A DNA stretch of 64,000 bases from Buchnera aphidicola (Aphis helianthi). Its GTDB lineage: Bacteria; Pseudomonadota; Gammaproteobacteria; Enterobacterales; Enterobacteriaceae. A program made the translations under genes and the position numbers. The number at the start of each line of letters is the position of its first letter. Positions within the stretch are counted from its first letter, which is position 1. The stretch covers positions 570,212-634,211 of the forward strand of contig NZ_CP034894.1 of NCBI RefSeq assembly GCF_005083845.1, read 5' to 3'. This document shows positions 9,991 through 18,936 of the stretch, in pieces. The notes under the pieces were generated by a model that was not told the DNA's origin, searched no databases, and worked only from the letters and a program-made list of their open reading frames with translations.

Positions 9991-11121
9991 ATGATAAAAT
10001 TGCCCCCAATTAGTTTATACGTTCATATTCCGTGGTGTATAAAAAAATGTGGATATTGTGATTTTTATTCATATGTCAGTAAAAAAAATATTCCAGAATT
10101 AGAATACGTTAAAAATTTACTAAAAGATTTAGAAAAAGATTTAAAATTAATACATAAAAGAAAAATAAGTAGTGTTTTTATCGGTGGAGGAACACCTAGT
10201 TTATTAAATAGTGAATCTATTAAAAATTTAATAAAAGGAATAAAAAAAAGAACAAAACTTTCTAAATTTTCTGAAATTACTATAGAATCTAATCCAAAGT
10301 TAATAGAATATAAACGTTTTAGAAATTATAAAAAATCAGGAATTAATCGATTTTCTTTAGGCGTTCAAACATTTAATTCTCGTTTATTAAAAGTAATAGA
10401 ACGTACATATGATAGAAAAGAAGCTATTAGAGCAATAAAAGAAATTAAGAAAATTAATAATAATTTTAATCTAGATATTATGTATGGATTGCCAGGTCAA
10501 TCATTAAAAAATGTTTTATCAGATTTGAAATACGCTGTTAAATACAATCCAACACATATATCATGGTATCAATTAACAATAGAACCCAATACTTCTTTTT
10601 ATGTAAAAAATTTAAATTTACCTCATGAAAATATTATATTTAAAATGTTTAATCAAGGCGAAAAATTTTTAAAAAAGTCAGGTTATATAAAATATGAAAT
10701 ATCTTCATATATGAAATTAAACTATACATGTCAACATAACCTTAATTATTGGAATTTTGGAGATTATATTGGCATCGGATGTGGTGCTCATGGTAAAATA
10801 ACTAAAACAAATGGAGAAATTATTAGAACTATTAAAAATAAAAATATTAATGATTTTATAAACGGCAAATATATAGATATCAAAAAATTAATTTTAGATC
10901 AAGATAAACCTTTTGAATATTTTATGAATGCTTTTAGATTATATAAACCTATCTACAAAAAACATTTTCAAGAGCGTACTAATATCAGTATTAATGATAT
11001 AAAAAAAAATATTAAAAAAGCATTGCAAAAAAAATATATAATAGAAAAATCAGATTCTTGGGAAACAACAACAAAAGGAAAAATGTTTCTTAATTCATTA
11101 CTAAAAATTTTTTTAAATTAA
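9991..11121 (+). CDS. hemW: Radical SAM heme chaperone HemW
   Basis: 376 residues (E. coli 378). The radical SAM cysteines are C16, C20 and C23 in CIKKCGYCDFYS, followed by the SAM-binding FIGGGTPS. The CxxxCxxC plus Cys/Phe pattern, the SLGVQTF stretch and the absence of HemN-specific features fit HemW, a heme-binding chaperone once taken for a coproporphyrinogen oxidase. It needs a [4Fe-4S] cluster and so depends on the isc genes here. The gene converges on trmB with 6 bases between stops. Confidence 0.92.
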   Translation: MIKLPPISLYVHIPWCIKKCGYCDFYSYVSKKNIPELEYVKNLLKDLEKDLKLIHKRKISSVFIGGGTPSLLNSESIKNLIKGIKKRTKLSKFSEITIESNPKLIEYKRFRNYKKSGINRFSLGVQTFNSRLLKVIERTYDRKEAIRAIKEIKKINNNFNLDIMYGLPGQSLKNVLSDLKYAVKYNPTHISWYQLTIEPNTSFYVKNLNLPHENIIFKMFNQGEKFLKKSGYIKYEISSYMKLNYTCQHNLNYWNFGDYIGIGCGAHGKITKTNGEIIRTIKNKNINDFINGKYIDIKKLILDQDKPFEYFMNAFRLYKPIYKKHFQERTNISINDIKKNIKKALQKKYIIEKSDSWETTTKGKMFLNSLLKIFLN

Positions 11122-11127
11122 CAATAT

Positions 11128-11844
11128 TTAAAATTGAGACTGAAACATCAAATTAAAAATTTTATTTCCTAATACATATGCTTTCTTTTCAAATCTTGTT
11201 TTTACATGAGATATAGAATCTTCAACAAAAGTATTTGTCTGAGATAAATTTAAATATTCATTAATGTTTTTAATTATATTTAATATGTAATAAGCATATT
11301 CTTTTGAATCCGTTACAATATGCAAAATACCGCCAAAAATTAATTTTTTTAAAATTTTTTTTAAAAAAACATATTGTATCATTCTTCTTTTATGATGTCT
11401 TTTTTTAGGCCATGGATCAGGAAAAAAAATTTGTATTTTTGATAGTGTATGATTTGAAATCATATTTTCAATTACTTCAACTGCATTGTAATGAATAACT
11501 TTTATGTTTTCTAAATTAGCTACATAAGCAAGACGCAAGCATGAACCTATTCCTGGTGGATACACCTCTACACCTAAAAAATTTCTGTTATAAGAATTAA
11601 TTGCTGTTTGTACTAAAGAATTTCCTGATCCAAAACCAATATCCAAAATAACAGGATAATTATATTTAAAAACTGATGAAAAGTTTAAAGGTGTTAATTG
11701 ATAATCAATACCAAAAAAAGGCCAATATTCTTTAATTGATTTAAACTGTGATTTAGTTATACGACCTTTTCGAGATACAAAACTTTGATTTTCCCTCAAA
11801 AATATCCCGTTTTTGTATTTAGGTGTTATAATATTATTTTTCAT
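11128..11844 (-). CDS. trmB: tRNA (guanine-N7-)-methyltransferase
   Basis: 238 residues (E. coli 239). It is a Rossmann-fold methyltransferase with the SAM-binding ILDIGFGSGNSLV and the catalytic/tRNA-binding FFPDPWPKKRHHKRR. The N-terminus keeps SFVSRKGRITKSQ. It methylates G46 in the variable loop of several tRNAs. In E. coli the order yggS-hemW(yggW)-trmB(yggH)-mutY-yggX is similar. Here trmB lies on the opposite strand to hemW, and it diverges from mutY across about 130 bases that must hold both promoters. Confidence 0.95.
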   Translation of the reverse strand: MKNNIITPKYKNGIFLRENQSFVSRKGRITKSQFKSIKEYWPFFGIDYQLTPLNFSSVFKYNYPVILDIGFGSGNSLVQTAINSYNRNFLGVEVYPPGIGSCLRLAYVANLENIKVIHYNAVEVIENMISNHTLSKIQIFFPDPWPKKRHHKRRMIQYVFLKKILKKLIFGGILHIVTDSKEYAYYILNIIKNINEYLNLSQTNTFVEDSISHVKTRFEKKAYVLGNKIFNLMFQSQF

Positions 11845-11974
11845 ATTTTAGTAAATTATTCATTATAAAATATTTGATATATATTTATTAATTAAAAGAT
11901 TTATATTTTAACGTTTTTTTAAATAAAAATATATCTATATTATTTTTTTAACTAACAAATAGTTTTATAATAAA

Positions 11975-13015
11975 ATGACATTTTATGTTTTTTCTCAATT
12001 AATTCTTAATTGGTATCATTTAAATGGGAGAAAAAATCTTCCTTGGCAAAAAAATAAAACATTATATAAAGTTTGGATATCTGAAATAATGTTACAACAA
12101 ACTCAAGTAAAAACTGTTATTCCATATTTTAAAAAATTTATATTAAAATTTCCTAATTTAAATTATTTAAATAATGGTAATTTAAATGATATTTTATACT
12201 TATGGAGTGGTCTTGGATATTATAAAAGAGCTAAAAATATTTACGAAACTGCTAAAATTATAAAAACTAAATTTAGTGGGAAATTTCCAAAAAATATTTT
12301 AGATTTAGTTAAATTACCCGGCATTGGAAAATCTACTGCAGGAGCTATTTTATCTTTTACATTAAATTATTTTCATTCTATTTTAGACGGTAATATAAAA
12401 AGAATTTTAATACGATATTATGGAATTATTGGATGTGAACACAATACTAAAACTGAAAAAAAACTATGGAATTTAATAGAAACTATAACTCCAATTCATA
12501 ATACTGGTAGTTTTAATCAAGGAATAATTGATATAGGTGCATTAATATGTAAACCAAAATTACCTAAATGTAATATCTGTCCATTAAATATCACATGTAT
12601 TGCACATAAAGAAAAAGAATGGATCAAATATTCTTTAAAAAAAAATCAAAAGGTTAAAGTAATAAAAGATTATTGGTTTATAATAATTCGTTTTGAAAAT
12701 AAAATTTGGATGCAAAAAAACACTACAAAAAATATTTGGAATAATTTATTTTGTTTTCCAAATTTCGAAAAAAAAAATCAATCTATAGAATGGCTCAAAA
12801 CAAATAAAATCAACATTAAAAAATATAAAAAACTTAATTCAATTAATCATGATTTTAGTCATTTTAAAATAAAAGCTCATTCAATTTTAATAGAATTATT
12901 TTTTAAACAAAATTTTTTCGATATTAAGGATAAAGGTGTTTGGTATAATTTAGAAAAACCTCAAAAAATAGGATTACCTAAATTAGTAGAAAAAATATTA
13001 AAATTATTAATATAA
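11975..13015 (+). CDS. mutY: Adenine DNA glycosylase
   Basis: 346 residues (E. coli 350), collinear with the E. coli enzyme. Catalytic E37 lies in ISEIMLQQTQV, the helix-hairpin-helix is LPGIGKSTAGAI and catalytic D138 is in LDGNIKR. The [4Fe-4S] ligands C192, C199, C202 and C208 match the C-x6-C-x2-C-x5-C pattern. The C-terminal Nudix-like domain that recognises 8-oxoG is present but divergent. MutY removes adenine opposite 8-oxoguanine, preventing G:C to T:A changes. Its cluster depends on the Fe-S machinery in this window, and yggX follows 26 bases later. Confidence 0.96.
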   Translation: MTFYVFSQLILNWYHLNGRKNLPWQKNKTLYKVWISEIMLQQTQVKTVIPYFKKFILKFPNLNYLNNGNLNDILYLWSGLGYYKRAKNIYETAKIIKTKFSGKFPKNILDLVKLPGIGKSTAGAILSFTLNYFHSILDGNIKRILIRYYGIIGCEHNTKTEKKLWNLIETITPIHNTGSFNQGIIDIGALICKPKLPKCNICPLNITCIAHKEKEWIKYSLKKNQKVKVIKDYWFIIIRFENKIWMQKNTTKNIWNNLFCFPNFEKKNQSIEWLKTNKINIKKYKKLNSINHDFSHFKIKAHSILIELFFKQNFFDIKDKGVWYNLEKPQKIGLPKLVEKILKLLI

Positions 13016-13041
13016 ATCTTTAATAGGAAAAATTAAAACTA

Positions 13042-13287
13042 ATGTATCGTAAAATTTTTTGCATATTTTTACAAAGAGAATCCGAAGGTCATGCATTTCC
13101 ACCATATCCAGGAGAATTAGGGAAAAAAATATATAATAACATTTCAAAAAAAGCTTGGAAAAAATGGACAATAGAACAAACTAAATTAATAAATGAAGAA
13201 AAACTAAATATGATTAAAGAAAAAGATAGAAAAAAATTAGAAAAATATATGAAATTATTTTTATTTAAAAAAACTATTTTAAAATAA
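13042..13287 (+). CDS. yggX: Fe(2+)-trafficking protein YggX
   Basis: 81 residues (E. coli 91). It begins [16 protein letters not shown], with the conserved Cys7 and the [21 protein letters not shown] stretch that spans most of this small fold. The C-terminal tail is about ten residues shorter than in E. coli and divergent. The protein protects Fe-S enzymes from oxidative damage and may move ferrous iron. Its position directly after mutY is ancestral. Confidence 0.94.
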   Translation: MYRKIFCIFLQRESEGHAFPPYPGELGKKIYNNISKKAWKKWTIEQTKLINEEKLNMIKEKDRKKLEKYMKLFLFKKTILK

Positions 13288-13345
13288 TAATATATTAACA
13301 AAATTGGAATTTAATTTAACTTTACATATTATATTTTACTAAAAA

Positions 13346-14128
13346 GTGCTTATATTCGATTCTGGTATAGGTGGAATTTCTATATTAGAAAACATTAAAA
13401 AAAATATTCCTAATATAAATTATATATATTTACTAGATAATGAAGGATTTCCTTATGGAGAAAAAAAAGAATCTTTTATTATACAAAGATGTATTAAAAT
13501 AATTAATACCATTATTAAAATTTATCCAATTAAAATAGTTATTGTTGCTTGTAATACCGCAAGTACTATATCTTTATCTATATTAAAAAAAATTTTTAAT
13601 ATTCCTATTATTGGAGTTTTACCTTTATTAGATCAAGCAATCAAAAAAACTAAAAATAATAAAATTGGTCTTATTGCTACTACAGCAACGATAAATAGCT
13701 CATATATCAAAAATATTATGTCTGAATGTATCTATGCTAAAAGTATAAAAGTCATAGCTACAAATGAATTAGCAAAACTTGCTGAAAAAAAAATTAGAAA
13801 ACTATCAATTTCTAATATAAAACTAAAAAATATCTTTAATTCCTGGATAATGCTTTCAGTAAAACCTGATACGATATATCTTGGATGCACTCATTTTTCA
13901 TTTTTAAAAGACGAAATTCAAAATATTTTTTATCAACCCATTACTTTTTTAGACTCTCATATAACAGTTACTAAAATAGTTAAACAGTATTTTTTAAATA
14001 ATCAAACCAATCAAATTATAAAAAAAAATGTTTTTTTATATTCAGAATATAATCAAGAGATTAATAAATTATTATGGTTTTTAAAAAAATATCAGTTTAA
14101 TACTATTAAAAAAATTAATTTAAATTAA
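13346..14128 (+). CDS. murI: Glutamate racemase
   Basis: 260 residues (E. coli 285). The start is GTG at 13346: an in-frame stop lies just upstream and no ATG is available. The E. coli N-terminal extension is therefore missing and the protein opens directly at the first strand, LIFDSGIGGISI. The two catalytic cysteines are C69 in ACNTAST and C181 in LGCTHF, and FPYGEK is present. MurI makes D-glutamate for peptidoglycan. The 3' end overlaps the convergent sbcB by 14 bases, a tight packing that leaves no room for a terminator. Confidence 0.94.
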   Translation: MLIFDSGIGGISILENIKKNIPNINYIYLLDNEGFPYGEKKESFIIQRCIKIINTIIKIYPIKIVIVACNTASTISLSILKKIFNIPIIGVLPLLDQAIKKTKNNKIGLIATTATINSSYIKNIMSECIYAKSIKVIATNELAKLAEKKIRKLSISNIKLKNIFNSWIMLSVKPDTIYLGCTHFSFLKDEIQNIFYQPITFLDSHITVTKIVKQYFLNNQTNQIIKKNVFLYSEYNQEINKLLWFLKKYQFNTIKKINLN

Positions 14129-15575
14129 TTTTTTGGTAAAATAAAGTTTTATATTTTTGAAAGATATATTTTAACAATTTATTTAATAAATGTACTTTTT
14201 CTATATCGCAAGAAAATTGTTCTAAAAGATTTTCAATTTTATTTATATACTCTTTTAAAATAGATCGATGAAAAATTTTAAAGCAATGATTTAACCAAAC
14301 TTTTTTTTCATTAGTATTTAATATAAAAATAAAATTTCGAGCTTTATATCGAAAAAAAAGTTCTTTTAAACGAGAATCTTTAAAATTTAATTTAATATCT
14401 TTTAAATTAATTGGTTGAGTGTTACTAATTTTTTTAATTAATTGCTTATCACGTAAATCAAAAAAACTATTGTAAATTTGTAAATCTACATTCGCATATT
14501 CTTGAAAAATATTATTTTGAGAAATAATATTTTTTATATAATTTTTTATAAAATAATTTGATTTAATTAAATTTATTTTTATATCAGTATAAAAATCTTT
14601 TAACTTTAATCTTTTAGCATCTTCTATTTGAATTAACTGAATAGGAACTAATATAGGACAACGATTTAAATATACTAGTACTACCCCTAAATTAAATAAA
14701 GTTTTCATACTAATATCTTGATAATTATTTTTTTTAAAATAACTAATCAATTTTTTGATATCTTGAAATAAATCTATTGCAACTAATATATTATTATTAT
14801 ATTGATCGAAAAATAAAGGTAATATAAAACTCATATTATTACGAATAGAACCAAAACAACTAGAAACGTAAAGAATAGGTTGAAAATTTTCTAAATTAAT
14901 TAACTTATATAATTCATTCTTTTTTCGGTATTTAAAAAAAAAGCTAAACAATTTTGGTTGTTGTTTTTTTATTAATTTTGCAAGTTTAATAGTAGCATAA
15001 ACGTCAGACGTTGCATCATGTGCATTATTATGTAATATATTGTTTTCTTCAGTTAGATTAGATAACTTAAAAATAGGTAAACCAATATCATTTTTAGGCC
15101 ATTTAATACCATTGGGTCTTAAAAGGTAACATACTCGTATGATATTTAATAAATCCCAACGTGAGTTATTATTTTTCCAGCTCCATTCATATGGATCTAA
15201 AAAATTACGATAAAATATATTTCTTGTGATTTCATCATCAAAATTAATATTGTTATAACCTACTATACAAGTATTAGGATAAGTTAAAATATTATAGATT
15301 TTTCTAGAAAATTCATATTCATTAGTACCATTTTTAAGTGTATATTGTGGAGTAAGTTTAGTTATTAAAATAGAATAGGGTTCTGGTAAATAATCGTCTG
15401 GTGGGAAACAATAAAAACATTCTGGTTCTTTAATAATATTCAAATCTTTATCTGTTCTAATAGATGCAAATTGAGCTGGTTTATCTAATGATGTGTGTGT
15501 TCCAAAGGTTTCATAATCATAAAATAAAAAAGTAAATTGGTTTTTTTGAAAAAAAGACTTATTATATTTATTCAT
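14115..15575 (-). CDS. sbcB: Exodeoxyribonuclease I
   Basis: 486 residues (E. coli 475). The DEDD 3'-5' exonuclease domain begins with FLFYDYETFGTHTS (D20, E22) and continues with VGYNNINFDDE and HNAHDATSDVYATI. The SH3-like and C-terminal extended exonuclease I domains follow in weaker form. It degrades single-stranded DNA 3' to 5' and serves mismatch repair and recombination, being stimulated by the Ssb C-terminal tip. The long Lys/Asn-rich C-terminal half is typical of drift in this genome. Confidence 0.95.
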   Translation of the reverse strand: MNKYNKSFFQKNQFTFLFYDYETFGTHTSLDKPAQFASIRTDKDLNIIKEPECFYCFPPDDYLPEPYSILITKLTPQYTLKNGTNEYEFSRKIYNILTYPNTCIVGYNNINFDDEITRNIFYRNFLDPYEWSWKNNNSRWDLLNIIRVCYLLRPNGIKWPKNDIGLPIFKLSNLTEENNILHNNAHDATSDVYATIKLAKLIKKQQPKLFSFFFKYRKKNELYKLINLENFQPILYVSSCFGSIRNNMSFILPLFFDQYNNNILVAIDLFQDIKKLISYFKKNNYQDISMKTLFNLGVVLVYLNRCPILVPIQLIQIEDAKRLKLKDFYTDIKINLIKSNYFIKNYIKNIISQNNIFQEYANVDLQIYNSFFDLRDKQLIKKISNTQPINLKDIKLNFKDSRLKELFFRYKARNFIFILNTNEKKVWLNHCFKIFHRSILKEYINKIENLLEQFSCDIEKVHLLNKLLKYIFQKYKTLFYQKINLN

Positions 15576-15852
15576 TATATAATCTTAATAATTTAAATAA
15601 TTAAATTTTTAATATGTTTCTTTTCAATCTTAAAATATAAAGCATATATTAAGAAAACTAAAAAATGATATTATTACTTTAAAAAAAGTAAACCAAAAAA
15701 AAATAGATTATATATGAATTAAAAAGACATTAAAAAATAATTTTATAATAAAATATTTGTTATTTGTTAGAATAAATGACTATATTGAAAAAATTATGAA
15801 GAAAGAAATTAAATAAAATTAATATTAAATATCAATATTATATGAAATTTTT

Positions 15853-15925
15853 CTCCCCTGACTGGGCTCGAACCAGTGACATACGGATTAACAGTCCGCC
15901 GTTCTACCAACTGAACTACAGAGGA
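15853..15925 (-). tRNA. tRNA-Asn (anticodon GTT)
   Basis: A 73-nt cloverleaf on the minus strand: acceptor TCCTCTG with CAGGGGA (one G-T pair), D loop AGTTCAGTTGGTAGA, anticodon loop CTGTTAA and T loop TTCGAGC, with discriminator G. It is nearly identical to E. coli tRNA-Asn. No 3' CCA is encoded, so tRNA nucleotidyltransferase must add it. A good sigma70-type promoter sits just upstream. Confidence 0.97.
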
Positions 15926-15934
15926 ATATTCATA

Positions 15935-15963
15935 TTTATATCAAAAATTTATATATCTGTCAA
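15935..15963 (-). promoter_or_regulatory. Sigma70 promoter of tRNA-Asn
   Basis: Reading the minus strand, a perfect -35 TTGACA (15963-15958) is followed by a 17-base spacer and a -10 TATAAA (15940-15935). The predicted transcription start falls a few bases before the mature tRNA 5' end at 15925. This is the best promoter match I found in the window and supports a normal sigma70-type RNA polymerase. Confidence 0.8.
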
Positions 15964-16059
15964 ATATATATATAAAATTAAAAATTAACTAAAAAATTTT
16001 AAAAGAAGTCTAGATTATTCGAAGAAATTCATTTATAGTACAAGATATAAAAATATTAA

Positions 16060-16132
16060 GGCCCTTTAGCTCAGTGGTTAGAGCAGGCGACTCATAATCG
16101 CTTGGTCGCTGGTTCAAATCCAGCAAGGGCCA
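16060..16132 (+). tRNA. ileX: tRNA-Ile2 (anticodon CAT, lysidine-modified)
   Basis: A 73-nt cloverleaf: GGCCCTT acceptor pairs with AAGGGCC, anticodon loop CTCATAA, discriminator A. The CAT anticodon might suggest Met, but the body is nearly identical to E. coli IleX (GGTTAGAGCAGGCGA and the GGTTCAAATCC T arm). It is therefore the minor isoleucine tRNA that reads AUA after TilS converts C34 to lysidine. AUA is a very common codon in this AT-rich genome, so this tRNA is essential here. CCA is not encoded. The gene diverges from tRNA-Asn. Confidence 0.94.
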
Positions 16133-16184
16133 CAAAAATAAAAAATATCACTTAAATTTTCACCATTAATTAGGATTGGATTTG

Positions 16185-16828
16185 ATGGAATGGAAAAAAG
16201 AATTTATTGAATTTCTTTTAAAAAAAAAGTTTTAAATTTCGGAGAATTTATACTGAAATCTGGACGAAAAAGTCCTTATTTTTTTAATTCAGGATTATTA
16301 TCTACAGGTCAAGATACTTATAAAATTGGATCGTTTTATGCACGCGCGATAATGAATTTAAATATTAAATTCGATATACTTTTTGGGCCTGCATATAAAG
16401 GTATACCCATTGTAGTATCTACTTCCATTGCATTAAAAAATCAATATAATTTAAATATTCCATATTCTTTTAATCGAAAAGAAGAAAAAAAATATGGAGA
16501 AAAGGGACAATTAATAGGTGAAAATATAAAAAATAAAAAAATTATTATTTTAGATGATGTTGTTACATCAGGAACTTCTATAAATAATTCAATTAATATA
16601 ATTGAAAAAGAAAATTCTAAAATATCTTCAATTTTTGTACTACTTGATCGAAAAGAAAAAACAGCAAATAACTTGCATAAATTAAATATTTTAAAAAAAC
16701 AAAAAAATCATAGAATTAATTCTATTATTACAATAAATGATTTAATTATCTATATTTCCAAACAAAGAAAATTCAAAAAATATGCTTCTAAATTAATAGA
16801 CTACCATATGGAATATGGTATTTTTTAA
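16185..16828 (+). CDS. pyrE: Orotate phosphoribosyltransferase, frame broken in a poly(A) tract
   Basis: From ATG 16185 the reading is MEWKKEFIEFLLKK and then stops at TAA 16233. Nine A residues lie at 16220-16228. Ten would join this to VLNFGEFILKSGRKSPYFF and the whole enzyme, in line with E. coli PyrE (QFIEFALSKQVLKFGEF). The downstream part is intact and has GPAYKGIP and the PRPP motif IIILDDVVTSGTS. The first in-frame ATG (16352) would delete about 56 residues, including the KSGRKSPYF substrate loop. The repaired protein is about 214 residues, the normal size. It makes orotidine-5-phosphate in pyrimidine synthesis. Either slippage rescues it or the base count is wrong. Confidence 0.88.
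16802..16826 (+). terminator. Intrinsic terminator embedded in the 3' end of pyrE
   Basis: TACCATAT, a GGA loop and ATATGGTA form a perfect 8-bp stem, followed at once by six T. The stem encodes the last residues of PyrE (Y-H-M-E-Y-G) and the T run encodes Ile-Phe and begins the stop codon region. pyrE converges on dut 13 bases later, so the terminator has been folded into coding sequence for lack of space. Confidence 0.65.
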
Positions 16829-16841
16829 AAAAATTTAATAT

Positions 16842-17309
16842 TTACACGCCAGAATGACCAAATCCATTTTCACAACGAATAGTTTTATTAAATTTTTTCA
16901 CTATATAAAACTCTGGACGAATAATTGGAACAAATACTATTTGAGCAACTCTATCATTTGGGTTAATATAAAAATCTTTTGTACTTCTATTCCAAAGAGA
17001 AACCATCAATTCACCCTGATAATCCGAATCAATCAAACCTACTAAATTACCTAAAACAATACCATTTTTATGACCTAATCCAGATCGAGGTAGAATTAAA
17101 GCAGTAATATAAGGATTTTCAATGTATATTGAAATTCCAGTAGGAATTAACATAACATCTTTAGCAGGTAAAATAATTTGTTTATTTATACATGCTTTAA
17201 GATCTAAAGCAGAAGAACCGGAAGTAGCATAATTAGGTAAAAAATTATCATCTTTTTTAATTTTAGAATGTAAAATTTTAATTTGAATTTTATTTGTATT
17301 CATAATCAT
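16842..17309 (-). CDS. dut: Deoxyuridine 5'-triphosphate nucleotidohydrolase
   Basis: 155 residues (E. coli 151). The five dUTPase motifs are visible: SSALDLKA, LPRSGLGHKNGIV, NLVGLIDSDYQGEL with the catalytic Asp, the NDRVAQIVF region, and ENGFGHSG at the C-terminus. The trimeric enzyme cleaves dUTP to dUMP and diphosphate, keeping uracil out of DNA and feeding dTMP synthesis. Either of two nearby ATG codons (MIM...) could be the start. It is followed by nothing on its own strand before pyrE and lies 25 bases from cysQ, with which it probably shares a transcript. Confidence 0.96.
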   Translation of the reverse strand: MIMNTNKIQIKILHSKIKKDDNFLPNYATSGSSALDLKACINKQIILPAKDVMLIPTGISIYIENPYITALILPRSGLGHKNGIVLGNLVGLIDSDYQGELMVSLWNRSTKDFYINPNDRVAQIVFVPIIRPEFYIVKKFNKTIRCENGFGHSGV

Positions 17310-17334
17310 TTATAATTTATTAAATATTTTAAAA

Positions 17335-18084
17335 TTATGATAAAACTAAAAAATCTGGGTTTATTAAAGATAATTGAGAAAATAAAGAATAATTTAAATT
17401 TTTTCTTTCATTATATGTTATTACTTTACCTCCTGCAGCTGTAACAATTGCATGCCCGGCTGCAGTATCCCAAATATATGTCTTCCCAAATCTCGGATAA
17501 AATTGTGCCTTACCTTCTGCTACATAACAAAATTTTAAAGATGAACCTAATTTTTCAATCGTGTACTTTTTTATTGTATTTAATAAATTATATACTTTTT
17601 TATTTGAATGTGATCGACTAATAACAAATTTTGGTATACTAGAATAAGCTATAGAAATTTTATTTTTGTACCCTTTTTCATTAATTTTCCAAGCTTGTTG
17701 TTTATCAGCGCAATATAAAAGATTAAAATAAGGAGCATATATAACGCCTAAAATAGGAATACCATATTTAATTAAACTAATATTAACTGTAAATTCACCA
17801 TTTTTTTTTAAAAACTCTTTAGTTCCATCTAATGGATCAACTAACCAATAAATGTTCCAATTTTTATCATATTTGATATTATTTGAGTCTTCTTCGGATA
17901 ATATAGGAATATTAGGAAAAAGATGAACTAGTCCATTTTTAATAATTGTATTGGCAATTTTATCTGCATTAGTTACAGGACTTTGATCAGATTTATAAGA
18001 AATATTTATTAATTTATCAGAATAATATACTTCCATGAGAGCAGATCCTGCATTTCGTGCTAATTCACAAATTTCTGTTAACAT
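17335..18084 (-). CDS. cysQ: 3'(2'),5'-bisphosphate nucleotidase
   Basis: 249 residues (E. coli 246). It belongs to the inositol-phosphatase superfamily with the metal-binding ILSEEDS, WLVDPLDGTKEF and WDTAAGHAI motifs intact. It hydrolyses 3'-phosphoadenosine 5'-phosphate, a by-product of sulfate assimilation that inhibits exoribonucleases including oligoribonuclease. That is notable because orn in this window is frameshifted. It lies 21 bases after rplI and may be a distal member of the ribosomal-protein operon. Confidence 0.95.
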   Translation of the reverse strand: MLTEICELARNAGSALMEVYYSDKLINISYKSDQSPVTNADKIANTIIKNGLVHLFPNIPILSEEDSNNIKYDKNWNIYWLVDPLDGTKEFLKKNGEFTVNISLIKYGIPILGVIYAPYFNLLYCADKQQAWKINEKGYKNKISIAYSSIPKFVISRSHSNKKVYNLLNTIKKYTIEKLGSSLKFCYVAEGKAQFYPRFGKTYIWDTAAGHAIVTAAGGKVITYNERKNLNYSLFSQLSLINPDFLVLS

Positions 18085-18105
18085 TTAACACCATTTTAAA
18101 ATAAA

Positions 18106-18558
18106 TTATTTTTTTTCAATTACATTAACTATAAAATATTCGATTATTTCACTATGTGGTTGAAAAATAACTTGATGCTCTCCTATATGACGTAGTACAC
18201 CGTTAGGTAATTTTATTTCTTTTTTATTAATTTTTATACCTATTTTAGATAATTCTTTAATAATATCTCTAATACCTACAGAACCAAATATTTTATTTTC
18301 TTTTCCAACTTTTGAAGGAATGGTTATAAATTTTACTTGTTTTAATTTTTCAGCACGAGATTTAGCAATGAGTAATTTACTAATGTTTTCTTCTTTTAAT
18401 TTCACTTGCTGAGCTTTAAAAGATTCAATATTTTTTTGATTAGCTAAAATAGCTTTTCCTTGAGGAATTAAATAATTTCTAGCATAACCTGATTTAACTT
18501 TTACAATTTTACCAGAATCACCTAGTTTATTAACTTTTAATAAAAGAATTACTTCCAT
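18106..18558 (-). CDS. rplI: 50S ribosomal protein L9
   Basis: 150 residues (E. coli 149). The N-terminal rRNA-binding domain starts MEVILLLKVNKLGDSGKIVKV, with the GYARNYLIPQGKA signature. It continues into the long connecting helix and the C-terminal domain containing FGSVGIRDI. L9 bridges L1 and neighbouring ribosomes and affects frame maintenance. It is the third gene of the rpsF-rpsR-rplI operon. Confidence 0.97.
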   Translation of the reverse strand: MEVILLLKVNKLGDSGKIVKVKSGYARNYLIPQGKAILANQKNIESFKAQQVKLKEENISKLLIAKSRAEKLKQVKFITIPSKVGKENKIFGSVGIRDIIKELSKIGIKINKKEIKLPNGVLRHIGEHQVIFQPHSEIIEYFIVNVIEKK

Positions 18559-18603
18559 TATTGATTCGTCTCTTTTTAATTTAAAAATATCATTCGCCTA
18601 GTA

Positions 18604-18831
18604 TTAGCGATGTTGGTCAGTGTATGGAAGCAAAGCAAGATATCTTGCTTTTTTAATAGCTCTTGATAGCTGACGTTGATATTTAGCTCGAGTTCCAGTA
18701 ATACGACTTGGAACAATTTTACCATTTTCTGTAATATAATTTTTTAACATAGAAATATCTTTATAGTCTATTTCTTGAATACCTTCTGCTGTAAAACGAC
18801 AAAATTTTCGACGACGAAAATAACGTGCCAT
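18604..18831 (-). CDS. rpsR: 30S ribosomal protein S18
   Basis: 75 residues, the E. coli length and nearly the E. coli sequence ([17 protein letters not shown] ... [13 protein letters not shown]). It binds the 16S platform as a heterodimer with S6, whose gene lies upstream. In E. coli priB lies between rpsF and rpsR. Here the 105-base gap has no reading frame, so priB has been lost. Confidence 0.98.
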   Translation of the reverse strand: MARYFRRRKFCRFTAEGIQEIDYKDISMLKNYITENGKIVPSRITGTRAKYQRQLSRAIKKARYLALLPYTDQHR

Positions 18832-18936
18832 ATAAAATATCCTTTAAAATTAAAATAAAATAATTTTAAAATTTATGTATATTTTTAAAAAATTATATTG
18901 AAATATTTTAAATATACACAAATTACTGTTATATAA

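Noticed and set aside
16060-16132. Reading the CAT-anticodon tRNA as tRNA-Met
   Set aside because: The body matches the minor tRNA-Ile2 of E. coli, not initiator or elongator Met; it lacks the initiator's features and the elongator's stems.
16352-16828. Short pyrE starting at ATG 16352
   Set aside because: It would discard conserved substrate-binding residues that are still encoded just upstream in the same frame.
18832-18936. Possible relic of priB between rpsF and rpsR
   Set aside because: I could not find any residual PriB-like codons in either frame; only AT-rich spacer remains.
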